DNA of 64,000 bases, taken from the NCBI GenBank assembly GCA_015065725.1, contig SVPV01000007.1:1-64000 (forward strand), given 5' to 3'. The notes under the pieces were generated by a model. It saw only the letters and a list, made by a program, of their open reading frames with translations. It was not told where the DNA came from and ran no database searches. Made by a program: the position numbers and the translations under genes. Below, one piece after another: positions 37,370 through 49,469 of this stretch (its first letter is position 1; the number at the start of each line of letters is the position of its first letter). This stretch comes from Oscillospiraceae bacterium (GTDB lineage: Bacteria; Bacillota; Clostridia; Oscillospirales; Acutalibacteraceae).

Positions 37370-38644
37370 TTATTTATACATCAAATCAAAGTATAGCCAT
37401 AGTACAGAGTATCTGTCCTTTAAATCCTTTGCAAACCAAATTGCATTTTGTATTTTCTTGTCGCCGTAAAGATTTTTAAAATCATCCATATTAAGTCCGA
37501 TTTTTTCGACATAACTCTGCATTTCTAAACTAGAGGGTGCTTCGGCTAAAATTTCTTTAATTTTATTCCAGTTTTTCTTATATGTATCGAATTTGCTTGT
37601 CTTATACCAACCCATTTTGTCTTGAAGTGCTATTACTTCGTCGGCTACACCGTGATAAATTTCTTTGATTTTTTCTTGATATTCTGCATTTGTAATTTGG
37701 TGTGGAGCCTCTAACTCGTCTATCTTTAAAAGCTCTTCTCTTAATTTTTGTGTACAAACCGATGAATATATAACGTCGGTTCCGTGTGCAAAATATTCAG
37801 TATTTTCTAAAATTCCTGTAATCTCAAAAAAGTGCGACATATGGTGTTCACTGCCCGACGCGGGTCTTGAAGAGCCAACATAGCTCATCATTATTCCTAC
37901 AATTACAAGTGCCTCCATAAGTACGCCAACAGTTTTAGCATCGCGGTTTAGAATTCCGTCGGCTAATGTTGCTACGTTTTTTGCACACTCAAGCGTTAAG
38001 TCATAAACAGACTTACAAAAGTATTCATCGTTAATTAATGCACTTAACTTCCAGTCATTTAGGCAGGAATATTTACCTATAATGTCGCCGTAACCTGCTT
38101 TAAGCATATCAATAGGGGCGTTTTTAAGAACTTCTGTATCGGCTATTATTGCTTTCGGCGGACAGGCGTTTACTGTGACCTTCATTCCGTTTAAAATCAT
38201 CGCAGCACCTACCGAGGCATAGCCGTCCATTGAGGGAGCGGTAGCAACAATGTAATAGGGAAGATGGTTAAAATAGCTTACGTATTTACATAAATCGTTT
38301 ATAACGCCTGAGCCGATACCGATTATTAAATCGTTTTTATCGGTAATGGCATTTTCTATAGCGGCAATGCTTTCCTCATTAGGAATAACTACCTTGCCGT
38401 TTGATTTTAATATAAGATTTTTTGCTATTTTGTCATTTAAAATTGAAAAAACCTTTTCGCCGCAGACTTCATATGTGTTCTCGTCGGAAACTAGCAATAC
38501 GTTACTATATGGCTTGCATAATTCTGTAAGACTATTGGTGGCATCTTCACCTATATTAACATAATCAATAGGGCATATATGCTCTAGCTTACAGCTACAG
38601 TTTTGAAATTTTGAATTTAATTCCTTAATGTTCATACAAATCAC
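37370..38644 (-). CDS. egsA: sn-glycerol-1-phosphate dehydrogenase (EgsA/AraM-like)
   Basis: GIGSGVINDLCKYVSYFNHLPYYIVATAPSMDGYASVGAAMILNGMKVTV; SGSEHHMSHFFE metal-binding His. Confidence 0.85.
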   Translation of the reverse strand: MICMNIKELNSKFQNCSCKLEHICPIDYVNIGEDATNSLTELCKPYSNVLLVSDENTYEVCGEKVFSILNDKIAKNLILKSNGKVVIPNEESIAAIENAITDKNDLIIGIGSGVINDLCKYVSYFNHLPYYIVATAPSMDGYASVGAAMILNGMKVTVNACPPKAIIADTEVLKNAPIDMLKAGYGDIIGKYSCLNDWKLSALINDEYFCKSVYDLTLECAKNVATLADGILNRDAKTVGVLMEALVIVGIMMSYVGSSRPASGSEHHMSHFFEITGILENTEYFAHGTDVIYSSVCTQKLREELLKIDELEAPHQITNAEYQEKIKEIYHGVADEVIALQDKMGWYKTSKFDTYKKNWNKIKEILAEAPSSLEMQSYVEKIGLNMDDFKNLYGDKKIQNAIWFAKDLKDRYSVLWLYFDLMYK

Positions 38645-38697
38645 CCAACTATATTGTAGCAGTATTTTTTAAAGATTTATATATCCTAACTTAATCG

Positions 38698-41372
<2,675 letters not shown>

Positions 41373-41433
41373 AACACACCCTCTTTCGTAATATATTTTA
41401 CGAAAAAAGGCGTTTGTTGTGAATATTTGATTT

Positions 41434-41631
41434 CTATACTAACTCTGGTGTAAAGCCTAAATCTTCAAGAGTTTGTTTAGCTTTGTTTAGGCAATGCTCG
41501 CAACCGTTTATTGTAACGGTTTTATCATCTAGCGATACCGAAAAGTTAACACCTTCGGCATTAAGTGCATTGTTTATACGGTTGACACAATGTTTACAGT
41601 GCATATCGGGCACAAGAATTTTAGTTTCCAT
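41434..41631 (-). CDS. Heavy-metal-associated (CopZ-like) protein
   Basis: METKILVPDMHCKHCVNRINNAL, MxCxxC motif; 65 aa. Confidence 0.88.
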   Translation of the reverse strand: METKILVPDMHCKHCVNRINNALNAEGVNFSVSLDDKTVTINGCEHCLNKAKQTLEDLGFTPELV

Positions 41632-41648
41632 AATCTTTCTCCTTAAAA

Positions 41649-43880
41649 TTATTTTATTTTTTTGAGTTTAAGCCTTAATGCATTACTTACTACACAAACC
41701 GAGCTTAAGGACATTGCAAAGCCTGCAAGCATAGGACTCATAAGAATACCTAAACTGTAAAGTAATCCTGCCGCAACAGGAATACAAACGGTGTTGTAGC
41801 AAAACGCCCAAAACAGATTTTGCTTTATGTTTTTAACTGTAACACGGCTTAAATTGATAGCCGCCGCTACATCTAAAACATCACTTTTCATAAGCACTAA
41901 ATCGGCAGCTTCAATGGCTATGTCACTGCCACTGCCTATAGCACAGCCAACGTCGGCAGAGGATAGGGCAGGGGCATCGTTTATACCGTCACCTACCATC
42001 ATAACTGTGCCGTGCTTGTGCTTGATTTCAGATATAATTTCAGCTTTTTCTGAGGGTAAAACCTCAGAATAAACCTCGTCAGCAGAAAGCTTGTCTGCTA
42101 TATGCTTTGCTGAACGGTTGTTATCACCCGAAAGAATTACTGTTTTAATGCCCATGCTTTTAAGCTTTTTAAATGCCTCTATAGATGTAGCTTTTAGCTC
42201 GTCTGCTATTGCTATAAGACCTAGCGGATTTTTATCTACCGCCACAAATATCAAAGATTTTCCCTCGCTTGAAAAACGGTCGGCATCACAAAGAAATGAA
42301 GATATATCAATTTCGTTTTCTTGCATTAATCTAGTGTTTCCCGCTAGGACTTTTTTGCCGTCAATAGTAGCAATAATGCCCTTACCCGAAATATTAGAAA
42401 ACTCGGTGGGGGTGTCTGTTATTTCAACACCTTCTATAGCGGCATATTCACAAACTGCTACTGCTAACGGGTGGGTAGAAACCGACTCCAGTGTAGCGGT
42501 CAGTTTTAGCAGTTCTCGACGGTTTTCGGTTACTATATCAGTAACCGATGGCTTGCCCTTAGTTACCGTACCCGTTTTATCAAACACACATACTGCCGTT
42601 TTACCTATAATTTCAAGTGCCTCACCGTTTCTTATAAGAATACCGTTTTGTGCACCGAGACCTGTACCAACCATAATGGCGGTAGGTGTTGCAAGACCTA
42701 ATGCACAGGGACAGGCAACTACTAAAACGCTGGTGAATATTTTAAGTGCAAAGGCAATATCACCTTTTGTTATTAACCAAATTAAAGCCGAAAGTGTGGC
42801 TATAATTATAACTAGAGGCACAAAAATTCCTGCAACACGGTCTGCAGTTTTTGAAATTGGTGCCTTTTTGCTTTGTGCTTCCTCTACAAATTTAATTATT
42901 TTTGAAAGGGTTGTATCGCTACCCGTTCTAGTTACTTCAACACACAAAATGCCGTTTAAATTAAGGCTTCCGCCCGTAACCGTATCGCCAACAGTTTTTT
43001 CTATAGGCATACTTTCCCCCGTCAGCATAGACTCGTCCACACTTGAAAAACCCTCTTTGACTATGCCATCAAGCGAAATTTTCTCTCCCGATTTTACAAG
43101 CAACAATTCGCCGACCTTAACATCTTTGGTTGGTATTTTAATATGTTCGCCGTTTTTTATAACTATAGAATAGTCGGGGGATAACTCCATCAAAGCAGTA
43201 ATAGCCCCACGGGTTTTAATGCGACTGCGTTCTTCAAAATATTTACCAAGTCTTACTAAAACAATAACTATTGCGGCAGATTCATAATAAAGATTATGCA
43301 CTGCGTGTTGGTCTATGGATATTAAAAAGGTCATTATAATACTAAAAACAAGTGACGCTAAAGAGCCTATAGCTACTAAAGTGTCCATATTAGGATGTCC
43401 CTTTAAAAGAGTTTTGAAGCCTACGCGAAAGAATTTCCTGCCGGTATAAAGTGCAGGCAGACACAGTATCAACTGTGAAATTGCAAAATTATACGGATTT
43501 TTATTTATATCTATAATTTTGGGTATTGGAAGACCGCTTATTAGCATCTGTCCCATAGAGATATAAAGCAATAATACACCTGCAATCCCCGCAACTATTA
43601 GGTCAAACGGCACGGTATTCTTTTGGACATCTTTTTTTGAAGCTTCGGATTGTGTGATTGCTTCGTCACTATAAGGTTTAATTCCAAAACCTGCCTTTTC
43701 AACCACTCTTATAAAATCTTCTGATGAAAGCTTTTTTTCATCAAAGGTTACTGTCATAATTCCGATAATAAGGTTTACAGTGCATTCACTAACGCCGTCA
43801 AGTCGTTTTACTACACGCTCAACCGAAGCGGAGCATGCCGCACACGACATACCGCTTATTTTGTACTGTTCAGTTTTCAT
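41649..43880 (-). CDS. copA: Copper-translocating P-type ATPase
   Basis: [38 protein letters not shown] (CPC); [30 protein letters not shown]. Confidence 0.96.
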   Translation of the reverse strand: MKTEQYKISGMSCAACSASVERVVKRLDGVSECTVNLIIGIMTVTFDEKKLSSEDFIRVVEKAGFGIKPYSDEAITQSEASKKDVQKNTVPFDLIVAGIAGVLLLYISMGQMLISGLPIPKIIDINKNPYNFAISQLILCLPALYTGRKFFRVGFKTLLKGHPNMDTLVAIGSLASLVFSIIMTFLISIDQHAVHNLYYESAAIVIVLVRLGKYFEERSRIKTRGAITALMELSPDYSIVIKNGEHIKIPTKDVKVGELLLVKSGEKISLDGIVKEGFSSVDESMLTGESMPIEKTVGDTVTGGSLNLNGILCVEVTRTGSDTTLSKIIKFVEEAQSKKAPISKTADRVAGIFVPLVIIIATLSALIWLITKGDIAFALKIFTSVLVVACPCALGLATPTAIMVGTGLGAQNGILIRNGEALEIIGKTAVCVFDKTGTVTKGKPSVTDIVTENRRELLKLTATLESVSTHPLAVAVCEYAAIEGVEITDTPTEFSNISGKGIIATIDGKKVLAGNTRLMQENEIDISSFLCDADRFSSEGKSLIFVAVDKNPLGLIAIADELKATSIEAFKKLKSMGIKTVILSGDNNRSAKHIADKLSADEVYSEVLPSEKAEIISEIKHKHGTVMMVGDGINDAPALSSADVGCAIGSGSDIAIEAADLVLMKSDVLDVAAAINLSRVTVKNIKQNLFWAFCYNTVCIPVAAGLLYSLGILMSPMLAGFAMSLSSVCVVSNALRLKLKKIK

Positions 43881-43936
43881 TTTTACCTCGCTATTTATTG
43901 TAATAAAATATTTATGTTTGAAAATAATATACTTAC

Positions 43937-44482
43937 TTGTGTTCTTTAAAAGTCACTAGAAAGGATAAGACTGTTGAAATGGTAATAATGCTTTCTGATA
44001 AAGAAAACAACCTTGATAGGCAAATCGCAGAAATTTTAAGCAGAAAAGGTGCAGATGTTGTTCTAGATAATATGATATCTGATAAAGAGGGTGCTTTTAC
44101 GGTTGTAAATCACCATAAGCTGTCCGATATAGCCACAAAAAAGGGGATAATAATAGTGACAGACAGCATCGATAATTTAAAAAGCCAACATTTGCCTGAG
44201 GGTGTTGTGGGCATTTGCAGTGAGGATAACCTTAATGCCCTTAAATTTTTTAAAGCAAACAACACACCTGTAATTACGTGCGGCAGGGGAAGTAAAAATA
44301 CCCTTACCGTATCAAGCGTTAGTGAAGACAGTATGCTTTTAAGCTTGCAAAGAAATATAGAAGATATAAACGGCAGACAAATAGAGCCTTGCGAAATCAA
44401 GGTGAATATTTTAAAAAATGAAGATATATTTTCGGTGCTTGCCGCAACAGCAGTATTGCTTATGTATAGTATAACCCCATAA
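43937..44482 (+). CDS. Conserved protein of unknown function
   Basis: Long ORF divergent from cop[42 protein letters not shown]. Start may be ATG 43979. Confidence 0.6.
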   Translation: MCSLKVTRKDKTVEMVIMLSDKENNLDRQIAEILSRKGADVVLDNMISDKEGAFTVVNHHKLSDIATKKGIIIVTDSIDNLKSQHLPEGVVGICSEDNLNALKFFKANNTPVITCGRGSKNTLTVSSVSEDSMLLSLQRNIEDINGRQIEPCEIKVNILKNEDIFSVLAATAVLLMYSITP

Positions 44483-44540
44483 TTAATTAAAGTCTTGCCG
44501 AATTAAAGGTTTAATAGTATAATAATATAAAATATAATTG

Positions 44541-44891
44541 CTACGGATTACATTTTTTACAGGGCGAGTAACCCTCGTTTAATAATTGGTCACGGCTTTT
44601 ATTTGTGTCACTTCCGTTTGCCGAGCCACGTTTTGCATATGTACATTCGTATAAATGGAACTTCTTGGTAGAGGTGTTAATAAAATATCCGTCACTAGAT
44701 GAAGGCTTATAATAATTGTCGCTCTGTTCGGTTAACGGATTTCCCGTTTTATATCCGTTAACACTGTCGTCCTTAGGCATAATAATCTTAAAATCAGAGG
44801 CGGTATTTTGCTTTTCGGTATTATTTTCTTTGCAAGAGCAGAGACATATTATAACACCTGTTAATACAAGTAATAATAAAAATTTCTTCAT
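44541..44891 (-). CDS. Lipoprotein with Ada-type Cys4 metal-binding-like C-terminus
   Basis: Lipobox-like VIICLCSCKEN; C-terminal YFINTSTKKFHLYECTYAKRGSAN...LLNEGYSPCKKCNP. Confidence 0.65.
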   Translation of the reverse strand: MKKFLLLLVLTGVIICLCSCKENNTEKQNTASDFKIIMPKDDSVNGYKTGNPLTEQSDNYYKPSSSDGYFINTSTKKFHLYECTYAKRGSANGSDTNKSRDQLLNEGYSPCKKCNP

Positions 44892-44958
44892 AATACACGT
44901 CCAATAATAAACTGAATTTATACATAGTTATTATATTACTTTTGTATATAAAAATCAA

Positions 44959-46806
44959 GTGAAAGGGGGAATATTTACGAACAGTTTTAATGCATCAGAC
45001 AAGATAGCAGAACTCAAAAAAAAGGCAAACCGACTGCCTCTTACTGCAGGCGTTTACATTATGAAGGATAAGTCAGGTAAGATTATCTATATCGGCAAAG
45101 CAAAGTCACTTAAAAACCGTGTAACACAATACTTCGGTAGCGGTAACAACCACACCGAAAAGGTGCGTCAAATGGTGTCAAATGTAAACGATTTTGAATA
45201 TATCCTTTGTGATAGCGAGTTTGAAGCTTTAATTCTTGAAAACTCACTTATTAAACAAAACCAACCCAAATACAATATACTTTTAAAGGACGATAAGGGA
45301 TATCACTATATAAAAATTACTAACGATAAATGGCGTAAAATAGTATCTTCTAAAACTACAGACCAGAAAGCACAGTACATAGGACCTTATAATTCGGGGT
45401 ATATTGTAAACCAAACGGTTGATGAGGTTCGTAAAATATTCCGTCTGCCCGACTGCAACCGTAGCTTTGATAAACCGACAAAGCCGTGTCTTAATTATCA
45501 TTTAGGTATTTGTGATGCACCTTGCAGATGCAAAATTTCGCTTGATGACTACAATGCTACTGTAGACGAGGCAGTAAGCTTTATTAAAAAAGGAAACAGT
45601 CAAAAGCTTACCGAGCTTTTAACAAAACAGATGAATAGGGCAGCTGAAAGACTTGATTTTGAACAAGCGGCAAAGCTTCGCGACCGCATAAACGCTATAA
45701 ATAAGCTTCGCGAAAAGCAAAAGGTTGTGCTTATTCCATATGACAGTCAGGATGTTTTTGCATCTGTTTTTCTGGGTGAAAAGGCAAGTATAAGCGTGCT
45801 TGTGTTTAGAAATAAACGGCTTTCAGATAAGCAGAATTTTATAATAGACGGCATTAACGATAAAAAAGAACTTTATTCTCAATTTTTGCAACAGTATTAT
45901 GGAGATAGGCAGGATATTCCCCAAAGAATAGTGCTTGATGAAAACACCGAAAACGATGCTATCATAGAAAGGTGGCTTACCGAAAAAGCAGGTAAAAAGG
46001 TGAGCATAATTATTCCCAAAATAGGCGAACAGCTAGATATTGTAAAAATGTGCCGTAACAATGCGGCAGAGAGCATTTCAAAGCTTTCTGACACAGGTGG
46101 TAGGGAAATGTATGCTCTTGATGAGCTTGGCAGAATTTTAGGACTATCTTCAATACCACGCTATATTGAAGCCTACGATATATCCAATACGGCGGGTAGC
46201 GAAAACGTTGCAGGAATGGTGGTTTTCCGTGACGGCAGACCTTATAAAAAAGCCTATCGGTTGTTTAAAATTAAGTCGTTTTACGGTCAAGACGATTATC
46301 GTTCTATGGCAGAGGTTTTAGATAGACGTTTCCTTGAATATAAAAAAGGCGAGGACGAGAGCTTTAGTACACTGCCCGACCTCATATTGCTTGACGGCGG
46401 TGAGGGACAGATTTCTGCTGTGTTACCTGTACTCGAAAAGCACAATATTTCAGTATCTTTGTTTGGTATGGTTAAGGATTCCAAGCATAGAACACGTGCG
46501 ATTGCGTCTAGCGGGGGAGATATAGCTATAAAATCTAACCGAGCGGCATTTACGCTTGTGACCTCTATTCAAGACGAGGTGCACCGTTATGCTATAACAT
46601 ACCATAAAAAACGTAGAACAAAATCGATGCTTGCAAGTGAGCTGTTAGAAATTGAGGGCATAGGCGATACAAGACGCAAGGCACTACTTAAGCATTTTAA
46701 AACTCTGACTGCTATAAAAAATGCAAGTATAGATGAGCTATCGTCAGTTAAAGGTATGAACAGAAAATCTGCCGAGGCGATATTTAATTATTATGTTGAA
46801 AAATAA
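44959..46806 (+). CDS. uvrC: Excinuclease ABC subunit C
   Basis: GIY-YIG: LPLTAGVYIMKDKSGKIIYIGKAKSLKNRV; QYIGPYNS; C-terminal HhH ELLEIEGIGDTRRKALLKHF. Start uncertain (see findings). Confidence 0.95.
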   Translation: MKGGIFTNSFNASDKIAELKKKANRLPLTAGVYIMKDKSGKIIYIGKAKSLKNRVTQYFGSGNNHTEKVRQMVSNVNDFEYILCDSEFEALILENSLIKQNQPKYNILLKDDKGYHYIKITNDKWRKIVSSKTTDQKAQYIGPYNSGYIVNQTVDEVRKIFRLPDCNRSFDKPTKPCLNYHLGICDAPCRCKISLDDYNATVDEAVSFIKKGNSQKLTELLTKQMNRAAERLDFEQAAKLRDRINAINKLREKQKVVLIPYDSQDVFASVFLGEKASISVLVFRNKRLSDKQNFIIDGINDKKELYSQFLQQYYGDRQDIPQRIVLDENTENDAIIERWLTEKAGKKVSIIIPKIGEQLDIVKMCRNNAAESISKLSDTGGREMYALDELGRILGLSSIPRYIEAYDISNTAGSENVAGMVVFRDGRPYKKAYRLFKIKSFYGQDDYRSMAEVLDRRFLEYKKGEDESFSTLPDLILLDGGEGQISAVLPVLEKHNISVSLFGMVKDSKHRTRAIASSGGDIAIKSNRAAFTLVTSIQDEVHRYAITYHKKRRTKSMLASELLEIEGIGDTRRKALLKHFKTLTAIKNASIDELSSVKGMNRKSAEAIFNYYVEK

Positions 46807-46845
46807 AATTAAAAATGTTATATTATTAAGAAGAAATTTATTGAG

Positions 46846-47457
46846 GTGATTTATATGTCATGTTTACAGTTAAAGGAAATTACTACAGGTGATACCGTTG
46901 CAGTAATGCATACTTCTATGGGTGATATTAAAATTAAACTTTTCCCAAAGGAAGCACCAAAAACGGTTGAAAACTTTACTACACATGCTAAAAACGGATA
47001 TTATAACGGTCTTATTTTCCACCGTGTAATTAAGGATTTTATGATTCAGGGCGGTGACCCCAGAGGTACAGGCACAGGCGGTGAGTCTATTTGGGGCAGA
47101 AGCTTTGAGGATGAGTTTTCACCCGAGCTTCACAATCTTCGCGGTGCTTTATCAATGGCTAATTCGGGACCTAACACTAACGGTAGTCAGTTCTTTATTG
47201 TACAGGCAAACGAGGCTCCGCAAAATATGATAGAGCAAATGCGTGGTATGACTGCCGAGCAGGGCTTCCCGACCGAGATTACCGATGCTTATGAACAGAT
47301 GGGCGGTACGCCTTGGCTTGATTTCCGCCATAGCGTTTTCGGTCAGGTAATGGAGGGTATGGAGGTTGTTGATGCTATTGCTAATGTAGCAGTAGGTGCA
47401 AGCGATAAACCCCTTGAAGATGTCAAGATAAATAGCATTGATATTATTGAAGCATAA
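46846..47457 (+). CDS. Peptidyl-prolyl cis-trans isomerase (cyclophilin)
   Basis: [48 protein letters not shown]. Confidence 0.95.
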   Translation: MIYMSCLQLKEITTGDTVAVMHTSMGDIKIKLFPKEAPKTVENFTTHAKNGYYNGLIFHRVIKDFMIQGGDPRGTGTGGESIWGRSFEDEFSPELHNLRGALSMANSGPNTNGSQFFIVQANEAPQNMIEQMRGMTAEQGFPTEITDAYEQMGGTPWLDFRHSVFGQVMEGMEVVDAIANVAVGASDKPLEDVKINSIDIIEA

Positions 47458-47475
47458 AATTAATTTTGAAAATAA

Positions 47476-47519
47476 AAACCTGTCACACTTAAATTTTAAG
47501 TGTGACAGGTTTACTATTT
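47476..47519. terminator. Bidirectional terminator
   Basis: 17-bp stem aaacctgtcacacttaa-att-ttaagtgtgacaggttt between convergent genes. Confidence 0.85.
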
Positions 47520-47529
47520 TTAGAACAGA

Positions 47530-47649
47530 TTAATAGTTGTTATTATTGTTATTATCCTTCTTATTCTGTTCCTTTTTGTTCTGGTCGTTCTTGTTCTGAT
47601 TGTTTTTGTTCTGGTCGTTTTGGTTCTGCTTGTTCTTATTGTTATCCAC
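47530..47649 (-). CDS. 39-aa Asn/Gln/Lys-rich microprotein
   Basis: GTG start (rc of cac 47647-47649): MDNNKNKQNQNDQNKNNQNKNDQNKKEQNKKDNNNNNNY*. SD AAAGGCGGGTGAT just upstream; below the supplied ORF cutoff. Confidence 0.65.
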   Translation of the reverse strand: MDNNKNKQNQNDQNKNNQNKNDQNKKEQNKKDNNNNNNY

Positions 47650-47654
47650 AAAAA

Positions 47655-47693
47655 TCACCCGCCTTTCAGAAATATTATCTGTAGGACGGGTGA
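47655..47693 (-). promoter_or_regulatory. Hairpin overlapping the SD of the microprotein gene
   Basis: On the - strand tcacccgtcc...ggcgggtga pairs about 9 bp with one G.U, including the SD ggcgggtga. Confidence 0.45.
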
Positions 47694-47723
47694 AAAATAT
47701 GCAAAACATTTTAAAAATTACTT

Positions 47724-48158
47724 TTATAAATACTCTCTAATATCTCTAACCAAGCGTTCTTCGATATTTATAAGCCTTTTAGTAATATCCTTCGATTTTT
47801 CGTCAGCGGCTTTGTATTTGTTAAGATACTTACTTAAGGATTTAATACCCATATTGTAGCCTTCAGTCATAAGGTCGGCAATAGTGGCGTCTGATTCGTT
47901 AAGAGCTAACTTTACATTGGTTTTTATATACGACATACTTTTTGCCATCGGGTTTGGCTCTTTTCCGTCATCGTGGTATCGGTCTAAAAGCTCACCGATT
48001 TCGTCTTTAAGCTTGATGTGTTGGTCCTTTGAGCCTGATAGTAAATCTTTAAAATGTTCGTCAGCAACATATTCAATTACATCGTCAATAGACGAAACAC
48101 CCATTTTAATACCTGCGTCACATTCACGAAGTAGTTTTATTGTGTCTTGTTCTATCAT
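47724..48158 (-). CDS. Helical protein, possible ferritin-like/DUF2383-type
   Basis: CDAGIKMGVSSIDDVIEYVADEHFKDLLSGSKDQHIKLKDEIGELLDRYHDDGKEPNPMAKSMSYIKTNVKLALN; amphipathic four-helix pattern. Confidence 0.5.
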   Translation of the reverse strand: MIEQDTIKLLRECDAGIKMGVSSIDDVIEYVADEHFKDLLSGSKDQHIKLKDEIGELLDRYHDDGKEPNPMAKSMSYIKTNVKLALNESDATIADLMTEGYNMGIKSLSKYLNKYKAADEKSKDITKRLINIEERLVRDIREYL

Positions 48159-48274
48159 TTTTTAAAAACTCCTTTCGATTTTAGTATAACCTGTGTTTTA
48201 AAAATCTTACACTTTCGGTTGATTAATTTGCGTAAATTTGATATAATAAATCAGTTCATAGTAATTCTTGCGAG

Positions 48275-49468
48275 GTGATAAAGATAGGTATCCATTTTTT
48301 TAATAAGAGAAATGATAATAACGACGGTTTTTTTGTTTATGATATAGTTGAAAAAATAGAAAAGGAAGAAAAAGCACAAGCCGAGAAAACGGTTTTTGAG
48401 CGTGTGCTTGAACGTCAGCAAAAGCCCGAAAATAATCCTAAAAAACTTTACAGTATTATTTTTGGCGTATGTTTTCTTTTACTGTTAATTATAACCGTTT
48501 TGGGATGCTATCTTAACGTTTATAGCAAAAATCTACCTGCCGAATTTTGCGAAGAAATCGTTTCGGCTTATGAAGGTAAAAATACTGACTTGTTTTTAAA
48601 GCACTGTACAAATCTTCCCAAAGAATTAAAAAACAAAGCAAATTTGCAGAAATATTTAAATAATTTTTTACCTTCAGATGACTGCGGTTTTTATCAAGTG
48701 TCATCAAAATACAATAATTCGCAAAGATATATATTTGAATCAGGCACCAAAAAAATAGGTGAGATTTTGTTTGTTAAAAATAAAAAATCTGCCGCTTTTG
48801 GTATTGATTCATATACGGTTGAAAGCTTTGAAATGTATCCGCTTGTAGAGTATAACATAGCTACATATTCAACCTGTACGTTAAAGATAAACGGTAAGGA
48901 AATTAATAAAAAATATCTTCAAGGCAGAAACACCGCTTTTGGATACTTTACTTCGTCTTCACACACAATGGTCACACAAGACATTTATGCTATTAATGAT
49001 TTAAAATTTATAGAAGAAATTTCGGTTGTTGATACTGACGGTAAGGTTTATGAGGTGCCTTTTGATGCTTCTGACTTTAATATAGATACCACCGTTAACA
49101 GCGGTGATAAACAAGAAGAGTTACTTGAATTTTTTAAAGGCTTTGTATACAATTATATGTATTATACCGTTGTGGATAATAAAAATCCCGATGTAGTTCT
49201 TTACGATGTATATGAGGGGACAAATATCTATAACGCTATTAATAGATATTATAACGATGATACTCTTTTATGTAAAAATTCACGAATTGAAAATCTTAAG
49301 GTGGAGGAAATTTTATATTACGGTTCGGGATATTATACCTGTACAGTTTCGGCTGATTATTTGATTGAATTAGAAGAAGAAACCGTCACTAAAAGCTTTC
49401 AAAAACAAGTTTCCTTACTTTATAGCGACGGTCGGTATTACGTAATTAATTTGTCAGATGTATTTTAA
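48275..49468 (+). CDS. Hypothetical single-TM protein
   Basis: Cytoplasmic charged N-terminus, TM KKLYSIIFGVCFLLLLIITVLGCYL, long extracytoplasmic domain. Confidence 0.6.
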   Translation: MIKIGIHFFNKRNDNNDGFFVYDIVEKIEKEEKAQAEKTVFERVLERQQKPENNPKKLYSIIFGVCFLLLLIITVLGCYLNVYSKNLPAEFCEEIVSAYEGKNTDLFLKHCTNLPKELKNKANLQKYLNNFLPSDDCGFYQVSSKYNNSQRYIFESGTKKIGEILFVKNKKSAAFGIDSYTVESFEMYPLVEYNIATYSTCTLKINGKEINKKYLQGRNTAFGYFTSSSHTMVTQDIYAINDLKFIEEISVVDTDGKVYEVPFDASDFNIDTTVNSGDKQEELLEFFKGFVYNYMYYTVVDNKNPDVVLYDVYEGTNIYNAINRYYNDDTLLCKNSRIENLKVEEILYYGSGYYTCTVSADYLIELEEETVTKSFQKQVSLLYSDGRYYVINLSDVF

Positions 49469-49469
49469 A

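Noticed and set aside
42091-43173. 360-aa plus-strand ORF antisense to copA
   Set aside because: Lies entirely within the strongly supported copA frame on the opposite strand; composition looks like a shadow ORF and no SD or family motif is visible.
47580-47640. Apparent short tandem repeat (tgttctggtcgttctt units)
   Set aside because: Not a CRISPR: no uniform repeats and spacers. Explained by the repetitive N/Q/K codons of the microprotein gene.
47502-47684. Cys/Tyr/Ser-rich 60-aa plus-strand ORF
   Set aside because: It is the reverse-strand reading of the N/Q/K microprotein repeats; the minus strand has the SD and coherent repeat structure.
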